Assembly (NCBI RefSeq): GCF_000022145.1
Contig: NC_011891.1
Coordinates: forward strand, 4,198,501 to 4,262,500
Length of the DNA: 64,000 nucleotides
From: Anaeromyxobacter dehalogenans 2CP-1
GTDB taxonomy: Bacteria; Myxococcota; Myxococcia; Myxococcales; Anaeromyxobacteraceae
Direction of reading: 5' to 3'
Positions 1 to 8,683 of the stretch are shown in pieces. The translations under genes were made by a program, and so were the position numbers. The stretch's first letter is position 1, and the number at the start of each line of letters is the position of its first letter. The notes beneath the pieces were generated by a model. It saw only the letters and a program-made list of their open reading frames with translations, did not search any database and was not told where the DNA came from.

Positions 1-962
1 CCACGCCCGCGTACCAGCCCGGCATGGACCCGTCCGCCCAGCGGGACCTCGGCCTCGCGTCGGGCCTGTTCGCGACGCTGGGCGGCTACCTGCCCGAGGA
101 CGTGGCGCCGCGCCCGGACGAGCCGTCGGTGACCTACGCCGACGCCTGCGGCACGCGCACCCACAACCCGCGCGACGGGCTCGTCGCGGTGATCGCGGTC
201 GCCGACGGAGAGGAGGCGTTCACCGACCTCGACGGCGACGGCCGCCACGGCGCGGGTGAGCCGTTCGTGGATCTGCCCGAGCCGTTCGTGGACGCCGACG
301 ACGACGGGCAGCACGATCCCGGCGAGGCGTTCGTGGACGTGGACGGCTCGGGCGACTGGACCGCGGCGAACGGGCGCTGGGACGCGCTCACGAAGATCTG
401 GACGCAGACGGTGGTGCTGTTCACCGGCGCCCCGCTGCCGGCCGTCCCCGCGCCGGGCGGCGCGGGCCTGCTCGGCACCCGCTGGGCGGCGCTCCCCGCC
501 GCCGGCGAGGGGGCGTGCACGCCGACCGCCCCGGCGGCGCCGTTCACGCTCACCGCCGGCGACCCGCCCTCGCGCGCCACCTACGCGGTCTACGCCGCGG
601 ACGTGAACCTGAACCTGCTCCCGGCGGCCACCTCCTACGCCGTCGCGGTGCGCGCCCCCTCCAAGATCTCCGCCGCCTACCGTGGGCTCGACGCCTACCC
701 GGACGGCCGCGGCCTCGAGTTCACGTACCAGCCGTGCAACGCAGCCAGCGCGTGCGGGACGCGCTGCCCGGTGGGCAGCGTGGGGCCCTGCCGGATGGTG
801 GCGCGGCTCGGCGGGTTCACCTGCGGCGTGGGCGCGTCGGTGACGCTCACGGCGGGCAGCGAGGCGGACCCCTACGCGCCGAGCGAGGTGGACTGGATCG
901 TGGATGCCCCCATCCCGCTCCCGCTGGAGCTCCCGATCACCGGCACCAGCGCCGCGCCCTGA
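1..962 (+). CDS. 3' part of a secreted or surface protein with acidic calcium-type repeats
   Basis: The frame is open from the window edge, so the true start probably lies upstream. An in-frame ATG at 24 has no clear ribosome site. Counting from that ATG, residues about 64-112 carry three acidic loops (DLDGDG, DADDDG, DVDGSG), each followed by a GE-x-F-V-D-like segment, which resembles EF-hand or dockerin calcium loops. The C-terminal third contains several cysteines that could form disulfides in an exported protein. The remaining sequence looks beta-rich, but I do not recognise a family. The next gene is convergent. The function is unknown; a cell-surface or extracellular role is inferred only from composition. 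Confidence 0.6.
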   Translation, partial: TPAYQPGMDPSAQRDLGLASGLFATLGGYLPEDVAPRPDEPSVTYADACGTRTHNPRDGLVAVIAVADGEEAFTDLDGDGRHGAGEPFVDLPEPFVDADDDGQHDPGEAFVDVDGSGDWTAANGRWDALTKIWTQTVVLFTGAPLPAVPAPGGAGLLGTRWAALPAAGEGACTPTAPAAPFTLTAGDPPSRATYAVYAADVNLNLLPAATSYAVAVRAPSKISAAYRGLDAYPDGRGLEFTYQPCNAASACGTRCPVGSVGPCRMVARLGGFTCGVGASVTLTAGSEADPYAPSEVDWIVDAPIPLPLELPITGTSAAP

Positions 963-1010
963 TCCGATGGTCCGCTCCGGGCCCGTCCGCGGGCCCGGGG
1001 CGGGCGCCGG

Positions 1011-2780
1011 TCAGGAAGGGCGGGCCGGCGCGGCCAGCTGCACCACCGCCGGCTCGAGCTCGGGGTGATCGGCGCAGTCGAGGCCGCAGGCGCGGCAGGT
1101 GTCCACCGCGCACTTGGGCGTGAGCTTCGAGCCCACGCCGCGGCGGAGCTCGCGGGCCAGGAACCGCTTCTCGAGGCCCTGGTCGATGAAGTCCCAGGGC
1201 AGCGTCTCCTCGACGCCGGCCTCGCGCAGCACGAAGAAGTCCGGATCGTGCGGCCAGCGCGCCAGCGCCTTGCGCAGGTCGCCGCCGGTCTCGCGGTGCG
1301 CCAGCTCGAGCAGGTCCGCCACCCGCCGGTCGCCGCGCGAGAGCAGCGTCTGGAGGTACGCCTCGCGCGGGCTGAAGAAGTCCACGTCGATGCCGAGCGG
1401 CCTCAGCGTCCGCTCCAGCAGCTTGCGCTTCGCCTCCAGGCACTTGCGGTCGTGCATGGGCAGCCACTGGAACGGCGTCCACGGCTTCGGCACGAACGGG
1501 TTCACCGAGAGCGAGATGCGTCCCATGCGCCCGCGCTTGCGGGCCCACGGCAGCATCACCTCCTCGCGGATGCGCACCGCGATCCGCGCCATCCCGAGCA
1601 CGTCGTCGTCGGTCTCGCCGGGCAGGCCGCACATGAAGTACATCTTCACGTGCTGCATCCCCTGCGAGAGCGCGTTCTCCGCCGCCTGGACGATCTGGTC
1701 GTCGGTGAAGTCCTTGTTGATCACCCGGCGCATCTTCTCGGTGCCGGCCTCGGGCGCGATGGTGATCGACCGCTCGCCGCCCTCGGCCATGCGCCGGGCG
1801 AGCGGCCCGGTGATGGCGTCCACGCGCAGCGACGACGGGCTGAACGTGCCGCCCTGCTCGCCGATGAAGCAGGTGAGCGCGTCGAGGCCGGTGTAGTCGC
1901 TCGTGTCCGGGCCGATGAGCCCGATGCGCTGGCCGCGGGCGATCCCCTCGCGCACCTCGGCGCGGAGCCGCTCCAGGTCCACCTCGCGGTACGGGCGCTG
2001 CACGAAGCCGGCCGCGCAGAACCGGCACCCCCACAGGCACCCGCGCGCCACCTCGGTGAGGAACAGGTCGCCGAACTGCGCGTCGGGGCTGTCCACCACC
2101 CGCGAGGTGGGCACCTGGCGGAGATCGGGGACGTAGCAGCGCCGCACGCGCTCCGGCGCGCCCTCGCGCGGCGCGAAGCGGGTGACCCAGGCGTCGCGCG
2201 CATCCCGCGTGTCGGAGTACTCGACGTCGTACAGCCCGGGCACGTAGCCGCCGGGCAGCTGCGCCACGCGCCGGAGCAGCTCGGCGCGGGCGGGCCGCTC
2301 CTCGCGCGCGGCGCGGGCGAGCGCCAGGAACGGCCCGACCAGCTCCTCGCCCTCGCCCACCAGGAACGCGTCGAAGAACGGCGCCAGGGGCTCGGGGTTG
2401 ATCTGCACCGCGATGCCGCCCCCGAGCACGAGCGGGTGGCGCTCGTCGCGGTCCGCGCTGCGGAGCGGCAGGCCGGCGCGGTCGAGGAGCTCGAGGACGT
2501 GGGCGTCGTCGTCCTCGAACGAGAGCGAGAACGCCACCACGTCGAAGTCGCGCAGCGGCCGGCCGGACTCGACCGTCCGCGGCTCGCCCCCGTCCTCCGG
2601 CAGGAAGGCCCGCTCGCAGGCGGCCCCCGGGTCGGCGTTGAACAGCCGGTACACCGCGTGGAAGCCCAGGTTCGCCATCCCGAGCCGGTAGGCGTTCGGG
2701 TACACGAGGGCGACGCCCAGGCGCCCGCCGGGCTCCTTGCGGATGGTCCCCCGCTCCCTCGTCGGCTGCTCGCGTTCCAA
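1011..2780 (-). CDS. B12-binding-type radical SAM protein (TIGR03960 family)
   Basis: A 589-residue protein with a TTG start preceded by AGGA at good spacing. The radical SAM cluster motif is C248-x3-C252-x2-C255 (CLWGCRFC), which binds the 4Fe-4S cluster that cleaves S-adenosylmethionine. The N-terminal 200 residues match the cobalamin-binding-like region of the TIGR03960 family, including the LGGGIAVQINPEPL segment. A second Cys-rich patch lies near the C-terminus (CRACGLDC). In many bacteria this family is fused to, or next to, a DUF2344 (TIGR03936) protein; no such gene is visible here. The substrate is unknown; a role in RNA or ribosome modification has only been suggested from context elsewhere. 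Confidence 0.85.
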   Translation of the reverse strand: MEREQPTRERGTIRKEPGGRLGVALVYPNAYRLGMANLGFHAVYRLFNADPGAACERAFLPEDGGEPRTVESGRPLRDFDVVAFSLSFEDDDAHVLELLDRAGLPLRSADRDERHPLVLGGGIAVQINPEPLAPFFDAFLVGEGEELVGPFLALARAAREERPARAELLRRVAQLPGGYVPGLYDVEYSDTRDARDAWVTRFAPREGAPERVRRCYVPDLRQVPTSRVVDSPDAQFGDLFLTEVARGCLWGCRFCAAGFVQRPYREVDLERLRAEVREGIARGQRIGLIGPDTSDYTGLDALTCFIGEQGGTFSPSSLRVDAITGPLARRMAEGGERSITIAPEAGTEKMRRVINKDFTDDQIVQAAENALSQGMQHVKMYFMCGLPGETDDDVLGMARIAVRIREEVMLPWARKRGRMGRISLSVNPFVPKPWTPFQWLPMHDRKCLEAKRKLLERTLRPLGIDVDFFSPREAYLQTLLSRGDRRVADLLELAHRETGGDLRKALARWPHDPDFFVLREAGVEETLPWDFIDQGLEKRFLARELRRGVGSKLTPKCAVDTCRACGLDCADHPELEPAVVQLAAPARPS

Positions 2781-2895
2781 GGCCGGTCCTGTCTAAGCAG
2801 ACCATGGGGGCCGTGCCACGTTCAAAGCGTGCGGCGCCCACCCCGCGGGCGGGTCGTACTAGAATCCCGCGACCGCGCTCCCCGGGGCTCCCTCC

Positions 2896-3831
2896 ATGAC
2901 CGTCTCCCGCTCGATCCTCCTCGCCGCGCTCGCGGCCCTCGGCCTCGCCGGCCTGCCCGCCTGCAAGACCGCCGCGCCCGCACCGGGCGCCCCCGCCGCC
3001 GCCGCCCCCGCCGGCGCCGCCCCCGCCGCCACCGCCGACCCGCTCGCCGGCGTGGACCTCGACGACCTCACCCCGGAGCAGCGCGCCATCGTGCGCGACT
3101 GGGCCTCGCGGGCGTTCTGCTACTGCGGCTGCCCGCACACGGTCACGAGCTGCCTGCGCACCCACCAGCCGTGCAAGCACGCGGCGCGCATGGCTCGCCT
3201 CGCGGCGCGCCTGGTCGCGGCCGGCGCCGGCCCCTCGGCCCTGCCGGGCCTGGTGGACGACTACTACGCCTCGTTCGACCGCCGCATGGCGCTCGCCACC
3301 GACGGCTTCGGCCCGCCGCTCGGCGACCCGGCGGCGCCCGTCACGCTGCTGGAGTTCTCCGACTTCACCTGCCCGTTCTGCCGGGGTCTCCGCCCGGCGC
3401 TGGAGCGCTTCGTGGAGGAGCACCCCGGCCGCGTGAAGCTCGTCTTCAAGCCGTTCCCCATCGAGGCGCACCCCGGCGCGCTGGAGGCGGCGCAGGCCGG
3501 CGAATGGGCGCGCGACCAGGGCATCTTCTGGCCGCTGCACGACGCGCTGTTCGAGGCGGCGGCGCCGCTCGACGTGGACGCGATCGCGGCGGCCGCGCGC
3601 GAGGCGGGCGGCGACGCGGGCGACCTCCGCGACGCGCTCGCCAGCCGGAAGTACCTGGACAAGATCCGCGCCTCGCAGGCGGAGGCGCGCGCCGCCGGGC
3701 TTCGCGGCACGCCCACGCTGTTCCTGAACGGCCGCTACCTGGCCCTGCCCGACTTCTCGCCCGCGATGCTGCTGCACGCGCTGGAGGACGAGGAGGAGTG
3801 GCAGCAGCACCAGGGCTGGGAGAAGGACTGA
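2896..3831 (+). CDS. DsbA-family thioredoxin-fold lipoprotein
   Basis: A 311-residue protein with a lipoprotein signal peptide (hydrophobic stretch then LPAC, lipidated Cys23) and a Pro/Ala-rich linker. The C-terminal half (residues about 140-300) is a DsbA/DsbG-like thiol-disulfide oxidoreductase. It has the active site C159-P-F-C162 and a cis-proline segment GTPTLFLNG. Between linker and thioredoxin fold is an extra Cys/His-rich segment (residues 75-98, beginning CYCGCPH), reminiscent of PCYCGC-type metal-binding motifs. It likely acts in the periplasm, anchored to a membrane, in disulfide exchange or metal/haem protein maturation. The following PATAN gene overlaps its stop codon. Confidence 0.85.
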   Translation: MTVSRSILLAALAALGLAGLPACKTAAPAPGAPAAAAPAGAAPAATADPLAGVDLDDLTPEQRAIVRDWASRAFCYCGCPHTVTSCLRTHQPCKHAARMARLAARLVAAGAGPSALPGLVDDYYASFDRRMALATDGFGPPLGDPAAPVTLLEFSDFTCPFCRGLRPALERFVEEHPGRVKLVFKPFPIEAHPGALEAAQAGEWARDQGIFWPLHDALFEAAAPLDVDAIAAAAREAGGDAGDLRDALASRKYLDKIRASQAEARAAGLRGTPTLFLNGRYLALPDFSPAMLLHALEDEEEWQQHQGWEKD

Positions 3832-5114
3832 CCCTCCTCGTCGACATCGACGCCCACGGGCGGCTGGTCCCCCAGACCGACGAGGTCCGGCGCGCGCTCG
3901 CCGACCGCGCCGGGCGCTTCGTGCTCCTGCCCTCCGCGCCCGACCTGCTGCTGGCGCGCCGCACCCCGGCCACGGGGACCGCGGCCGCCCGCCCGCGCTG
4001 CCTGCTGGCCGGCGACCTGGACGGCTTCCCGCTGGGCGACCTGATGGCGTTCCTGCACCAGTCGCGGCTCACCGGGATCCTCACCGTGTCGTCCGGCGGG
4101 GTGGAGCGCTCGTTGGCGTTCCAGGAGGGCGAGGTGCGCGGCGCCCGCTCCAGCGCGGCCGGCGAGCGGCTGGGCGAGATCGCCGTGCGGCTCGGGCTGG
4201 TGGGGGAGGCGCAGGCGCGCGAGGCGCTGCGCTCGGGGCGGCCGGTGGGCAAGGCGCTGCTCGACGCGGGCGCGCTCTCCGCGGCCGACCTGTGGAACTG
4301 CCTCCACGAGCAGGCCACGGTGGTGTTCCAGGCCATCCTGCTCGCCGGCCGCGGCACGTTCGTGCTCATGGACGAGGAGCTGCCGGAGCGCGCCGCCGCC
4401 GCGCTCACGGTGAGCACGCAGGCGCTGCTCATGGACGGCGCCCGGCGCATGGACGAGCTGGCGCTCTTCCGCGCCCGCATCCCCGGGCCCCGGGCGCGCG
4501 TGCGCCGGCGCCGCCCGCGCCGCGCGGCCGCGCTCCAGCCGCCGGAGCGCGCCCTGCTCGAGCTGGTGGACGGGAGCCGCACCGTGGCCGAGCTGGCCAT
4601 GGCCGCGCACCTGGACGAGTTCGAGGCGACGAAGCTCCTCTACCACCTCGCCGAGGCGGGCCACGTCGCGGTGGAGGCCGACGCGGCCGCGGAGCCGGCC
4701 CCGGAGGCGGCGCGCCTGGCGGAGCTCGCGGAGGCCATGAACACGCTCCTGCGCGAGGTGACCGCCGCCGTGCCGGAGGCGGGCCGGCCGGCGCTGCGCG
4801 CCGCGGTGCGCGGGTTCCTCGCGGACGGCGCGGCGGCGTGGGCGCCGGTCTGGGCGCACGTGGGCCACGCCGATGACGGCGCGCTCGACCCGGCCGCGCT
4901 GGCCGCGAACGTGGGCGCGCTGGCCCCGGCCGCCGCCGCCCGGCTCCACCCGTCCGGCGATCGCGCGCGGGTGCTGTTCGAGGCGCTCCGCGAGCTGCTC
5001 TTCTTCCACCTCTTCGCCGCCGGCGACCGCCTGGAGCGCGCGGCGGAGCGCGCCCTGGGGGCGTCGCTCCGGCGCGGCCTCGCGCGCGTCGAGGCGCTCC
5101 TCCCCTCCGCATGA
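3828..5114 (+). CDS. PATAN (DUF4388) domain regulatory protein
   Basis: The conserved reading frame begins TLLVDIDAHGRL directly after the preceding stop codon. The best start is a CTG at 3828 inside CTGA, with GGGAG five bases upstream, giving 428 residues. A GTG at 3798 is the alternative. Residues about 60-170 form a PATAN/DUF4388 domain (DLDGFPLGDLMAFLHQSRLTG then GxL and hydrophobic repeats), typical of myxobacterial signalling proteins. The middle resembles the winged-helix-like tail that follows many PATAN domains (ERALLELVDGSRTVAEL). The C-terminus is an unrecognised alpha-helical domain. It overlaps truD by four bases, so lipoprotein, PATAN protein and truD form one transcription unit. 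Confidence 0.75.
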   Translation: MTLLVDIDAHGRLVPQTDEVRRALADRAGRFVLLPSAPDLLLARRTPATGTAAARPRCLLAGDLDGFPLGDLMAFLHQSRLTGILTVSSGGVERSLAFQEGEVRGARSSAAGERLGEIAVRLGLVGEAQAREALRSGRPVGKALLDAGALSAADLWNCLHEQATVVFQAILLAGRGTFVLMDEELPERAAAALTVSTQALLMDGARRMDELALFRARIPGPRARVRRRRPRRAAALQPPERALLELVDGSRTVAELAMAAHLDEFEATKLLYHLAEAGHVAVEADAAAEPAPEAARLAELAEAMNTLLREVTAAVPEAGRPALRAAVRGFLADGAAAWAPVWAHVGHADDGALDPAALAANVGALAPAAAARLHPSGDRARVLFEALRELLFFHLFAAGDRLERAAERALGASLRRGLARVEALLPSA

Positions 5115-6157
5115 CCGACCTCCCCTTCGTCACCGCCGACCTGCCCGGCTCCGGAGGCGCGCTGCGCCGCGCCCCCGAGGACTTCCGGGTGGACGAGGTG
5201 CCCGCCTACCTGCCGTCCGGCGCGGGCCCGCACCTGTACCTCCGCGTGGAGAAGCGCGGGCGCACCTCCCGCGACGCGGTGCGCGAGCTGGCGCGGGCGC
5301 TGGGCGTGCCCGAGCGCGACGCCGGCTGCGCCGGGCTGAAGGACAAGGACGCGGTCACCACGCAGTGGCTCTCGTTCCCGGTGGCGCGCGATCCCGACCC
5401 GGCCGCGCTCGCCGCGCCGGGCCTGCGCGTGCTGGAGGCCTCGCGCCACCAGAACAAGCTCCGCACCGGCCACGTGCGCGCGAACCGCTTCACGCTGGCG
5501 GTGCGCGGCGGCGATCTGGGGCGGGCCCGGGAGTGCGCCGGCGCGCTCGCGGCGCGGGGGCTCCCCAACTTCTTCGGGCCGCAGCGCTTCGGCGCCGCCG
5601 GGCGCAACGCGGCGGTGGGGCGCGCGCTCGTCACCGGCGAGCGGACCCCGGAGGCCGGCCGCGCCGCGCGGGATCGCTTCCTGCGCCGGCTCTCGCTCTC
5701 CGCCTACCAGTCGCTCCTGTTCAATCGCTGGCTGGCGGAGCGGATGGCGGACGGGCTGTTCGCGGCGGCGCTGGCCGGCGACGCGATGAAGAAGCTCGAC
5801 ACCGGCGGGCTGTTCACCTGCGAGGACCCCGCCGCGGACGGGCCGCGGGTGGAGCGGTTCGAGATCTCGCCGGCCGGCCCGATGTTCGGGCACGCGCTGC
5901 GCCTGGCGGCCGGCGAGGCCGGGGCCCGCGAGGCGCGGCTGCTCGAGGCCGAGGGGATCGCGCTCGCCGACTTCGCGCGCGGCGGCGGCGAGGCCGAGGG
6001 CACCCGCCGCGCGGCGCGGCTGCGGGTGGAGGTCGCGCTCGAGCCGCTGGAGGACGGGTACCGGGCGGCGTTCGAGCTGCCCCGCGGCGCGTACGCCACC
6101 GTGGTCATGCGCGAGCTGACCAAGGGCGAGGCGGAGCTGCCCGAGGACGCAGACTGA
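5111..6157 (+). CDS. truD: tRNA pseudouridine(13) synthase TruD
   Basis: A 348-residue enzyme that converts uridine 13 of tRNAs to pseudouridine. The TruD signature AGLKDKDAVTTQ is present with the catalytic aspartate D78, followed by the conserved NRFTLAVRG and NFFGPQRFG segments of the TRUD insertion domain. The ATG overlaps the upstream stop as ATGA, which indicates translational coupling. Length agrees with the family (about 340-430 residues). It ends immediately beside the convergent GAF gene, with no spacer between the two stop codons. Confidence 0.95.
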   Translation: MTDLPFVTADLPGSGGALRRAPEDFRVDEVPAYLPSGAGPHLYLRVEKRGRTSRDAVRELARALGVPERDAGCAGLKDKDAVTTQWLSFPVARDPDPAALAAPGLRVLEASRHQNKLRTGHVRANRFTLAVRGGDLGRARECAGALAARGLPNFFGPQRFGAAGRNAAVGRALVTGERTPEAGRAARDRFLRRLSLSAYQSLLFNRWLAERMADGLFAAALAGDAMKKLDTGGLFTCEDPAADGPRVERFEISPAGPMFGHALRLAAGEAGAREARLLEAEGIALADFARGGGEAEGTRRAARLRVEVALEPLEDGYRAAFELPRGAYATVVMRELTKGEAELPEDAD

Positions 6158-7066
6158 TCAGGCGCCCAGGCGCGCCGCCGCGTGGTCCGCGAGGAGCGCC
6201 AGCACCGCCACGTCCTGCTGGTCGAACAGCTCGCCGCCCCGCTTGTTCATCACCTCCATCGCGCCCAGCACCCGGCCGCCGCGGGCGATGGGCGTGCACA
6301 GGAGCGAGCGGGCCTCGTAGCCGGCCGCGCGGGCCACCGCGTCGTCGAAGCGCGGGTCCTGGCGCACGTCGGACACCGCGAGCGCCACGTTCTCCTGCAC
6401 GCAGAACCCCACCACGCCGGCGCCGACCGGCACCCGCACGCCGCGCCGGAGGATCGCTCCGGCGGCGGGGCCGCGCGCGACGGCGAACGAGAGCTCGCGC
6501 TCGCCGGGCCGCAGCAGGAACACCGACCCGGCCTCGCAGCCGGTCAGCTCGAGCGCCAGGTCGAGCAGCGCGCCCAGCCCGCCGCCGGCCTCGGCGGCGA
6601 CGCCGGGCAGCGCCGCCGCCCGCCGCGTCAGCCCGGCGAGCAGGGCGTCGGTGGAGGAGGAGCGCGGCGCCGGCTCGCGGCCGATGGGCGCAGGCGGCCG
6701 GCGGGGCGGCGGCGGCTCCCCGCGCCGCGCCGCGCCGGGGAGCGGCAGCTTCTCGGTGATCTCGTCGCGGGCCGGCCGCCGCGGCCGCGCAGGCGCGGGC
6801 GGGGACCCCGGCGGCGGCGTGCGCGCCGGGCGGACCGCCGCCTCGGGCAGCTCCTGGATCCGGAAGGCGCGGCCGGTCTCCGGGTCGGTGACGTGGATGA
6901 CGCCGCCCGGACGCACGTCGCAGAGGACGTTCGCCGGGTGGCGGCCGCCGATGCGCGCCACGCCGGCCCGGAGCGCCCCGAGCCAGCTGTCCGCCTCGAG
7001 GAGCACCACCACGTCCGCCGCCTGCGCGGGCGGGGTGGCCGGCACGAAGATCTCGAACTGCGCCAT
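6158..7066 (-). CDS. GAF-domain protein
   Basis: A 302-residue soluble protein. The N-terminal 75 residues form a small alpha/beta domain of unknown type (starting MAQFEIFVPATPP). A Pro/Arg-rich linker follows, then a C-terminal GAF domain (about residues 135-300) with typical elements such as GVVGFCVQEN, the DVRQDPRFDD segment and the SLLCTPIARGGRVLGAMEVMN strand pair. GAF domains bind small ligands or mediate dimerisation in signalling. No output domain is attached, so it likely acts through a partner. It lies just downstream of the OmpA-type lipoprotein gene and is probably co-transcribed with it (15-bp gap). Confidence 0.8.
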   Translation of the reverse strand: MAQFEIFVPATPPAQAADVVVLLEADSWLGALRAGVARIGGRHPANVLCDVRPGGVIHVTDPETGRAFRIQELPEAAVRPARTPPPGSPPAPARPRRPARDEITEKLPLPGAARRGEPPPPRRPPAPIGREPAPRSSSTDALLAGLTRRAAALPGVAAEAGGGLGALLDLALELTGCEAGSVFLLRPGERELSFAVARGPAAGAILRRGVRVPVGAGVVGFCVQENVALAVSDVRQDPRFDDAVARAAGYEARSLLCTPIARGGRVLGAMEVMNKRGGELFDQQDVAVLALLADHAAARLGA

Positions 7067-7081
7067 GCGTCCCTCTCGCCT

Positions 7082-8242
7082 TCACCCGCCGGGGAGGATC
7101 CTGATCTCGGTGCGCCGGTTCTGGGCGCGCCCGCGCGCCGTCTTGTTGGAGGCGATGGGGTGCTCGGCCCCGAACCCCTTCGCCTCCACCCGCTCCGCCT
7201 CGATCCCGCGCCCGGCCAGCGCCGCCCGCACCGCCTCGGCGCGCGCCTGGCTCAGCCGCTTGCTCGCGGCCGCCTCGCCGGCGCCGTCGGTGTGGACCTC
7301 GACCGCGACCCGCAGCCGCGGGCGGTCGCGCAGCGCCTGCGCCAGCTCGTCGAGCAGGACCGCGCTCGACGGCAGCAGGTCGTCGCGCGCGCCGAAGCGC
7401 ACCGGCTCGCGCAGCGCGATCCGGTCCCGCCCCACCTCGAGGAGCCGGTACGCCCGCGGGCACCCGTCGGCGGCGACGCCGGCCTGCTCGGGGCAGCGAT
7501 CGTCCGGGTCGGCCACCCCGTCGCCGTCCGCGTCCATCACGGGGCAGCCGCGGTTCTCGAGCGGCCCCTGGTCGTGCGGGCAGGCGTCCACGCGGTCCAC
7601 GATGCCGTCACCGTCGTCGTCCGGATCCGGGCAGCCGTCCTCCTCCTGGAACCCGTCGGCGTCCTCGGGATCGAGCGGGCACCGGTCGATCTCGTCGGGG
7701 ACGCCGTCGCCATCGGAGTCCTTCGCCGGCGGGCACCCGAGCGTCTCGGCCGGCCCCGCCTCCGCCGGACACGCGTCCTCGGCGTCGCCGATGCCGTCGC
7801 CGTCCGCGTCCGGGCACCCCTGGAGCGTGGACGGGCCGGGCGCATCGGGGCAGCGGTCGTCCAGGTCCGGGACGCCGTCACGGTCGCCGTCGGTCTTCTC
7901 GATGATCACCCGCGCCGCGGGCTCGCCCTTGCGGATGGTGACCTGCGGGGCGGCGCAGGTCCGGGCCAGCTCCCGCGCGCGCCGGGCGCTGCGCCCGGCG
8001 GCCTCCACCCGGGCGCGGGCCGCCGCGTCCTCGCCCCGCCCCAGCCGCCGCTCGGCCTCTTCCAGGCTCGCCTCCGCGTCGGACAGCTCGTCCGCGGCGC
8101 AGCGCTCGGCCCCCGCGCCGCGGGCCTCCACCAGCTCGGCCCGGACCGCGCGCACGTCGGCCCGGAGCTGGCCGCCGGCGGCGCACGCGGTCACCAGGAG
8201 CGCCGGCAGGAGCGCGCGAGCGGGGGAGAGGCGGAGGGACAT
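7082..8242 (-). CDS. Thrombospondin type-3 repeat / OmpA-like outer-membrane lipoprotein
   Basis: The start chosen at 8242 gives a clean lipoprotein signal peptide (LLVTAC) and 386 residues; a longer frame upstream lacks coding character. After a helical region with regular Ala/Glu/Arg spacing, residues about 130-265 carry five Asp-rich thrombospondin type-3 repeats of the DxDGDGxxDxxDxCP form, which bind calcium. The C-terminal 110 residues are an OmpA/MotB peptidoglycan-binding domain (VAVEVHTDGAG, then SQARAEAVRAAL and NRRTEIRI). It likely tethers the outer membrane to peptidoglycan. Confidence 0.9.
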   Translation of the reverse strand: MSLRLSPARALLPALLVTACAAGGQLRADVRAVRAELVEARGAGAERCAADELSDAEASLEEAERRLGRGEDAAARARVEAAGRSARRARELARTCAAPQVTIRKGEPAARVIIEKTDGDRDGVPDLDDRCPDAPGPSTLQGCPDADGDGIGDAEDACPAEAGPAETLGCPPAKDSDGDGVPDEIDRCPLDPEDADGFQEEDGCPDPDDDGDGIVDRVDACPHDQGPLENRGCPVMDADGDGVADPDDRCPEQAGVAADGCPRAYRLLEVGRDRIALREPVRFGARDDLLPSSAVLLDELAQALRDRPRLRVAVEVHTDGAGEAAASKRLSQARAEAVRAALAGRGIEAERVEAKGFGAEHPIASNKTARGRAQNRRTEIRILPGG

Positions 8243-8400
8243 GGCGCGAGCCGACGCTACTCGGCGGGGGATCGGGGAGTCAAGGAAGCGCCCGTACCCA
8301 CGGTCGAGGTGCGCCCGCCCGCGCGCCCGCCCGCGCCATGCCGGAGCGGGCAAGCACCGGCGTCGGCGTCGGGCCTACCTTTGCGCCGGGAGGCAGTTCA

Positions 8401-8667
8401 ATGGGGATCATCGCCTGGATCGTCTTCGGGTTCGTCATCGGGCTCATCGCGCGCGCGGTGGTGCCCGGAAAGCAGAGCTTCGGGTTCGTCATGACCACCC
8501 TGCTCGGCATCGCCGGCTCGATCATCGGCGGGCTGGTCGCGTCCGCGTTCGCGGGCTCGCCCGGCACCTCGTTCCAGACCGCCGGGTTCATCGGCAGCCT
8601 GGTGGGGGCGATCGTGCTGCTCGTGATCGCGGGGATGGTGATGACGCCGCGGCGGCGGACCGTCTAG
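8401..8667 (+). CDS. GlsB/YeaQ/YmgE-family small membrane protein
   Basis: An 88-residue protein starting at an ATG that follows GGGAGG seven bases upstream; a longer frame begins earlier but lacks a ribosome site. It has three hydrophobic segments and the family's glycine pattern (FVIGLIARAV, then TTLLGIAGSIIGGLV). The family, also called transglycosylase-associated proteins, is linked to general and envelope stress in other bacteria, but its molecular function is not established. It is convergent with the beta-helix lipoprotein gene. Confidence 0.9.
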   Translation: MGIIAWIVFGFVIGLIARAVVPGKQSFGFVMTTLLGIAGSIIGGLVASAFAGSPGTSFQTAGFIGSLVGAIVLLVIAGMVMTPRRRTV

Positions 8668-8683
8668 CGCCCGCGGCCCGGCG

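Noticed and set aside
937-3810. A 957-codon open frame on the minus strand over the radical SAM and DsbA-like genes
   Set aside because: No family motifs; it results from the scarcity of stop codons in GC-rich sequence.
8242-8353. A longer start for the OmpA-type lipoprotein
   Set aside because: The extension is Arg-rich, overlaps the promoter region of the neighbouring gene, and would bury the lipoprotein signal peptide.
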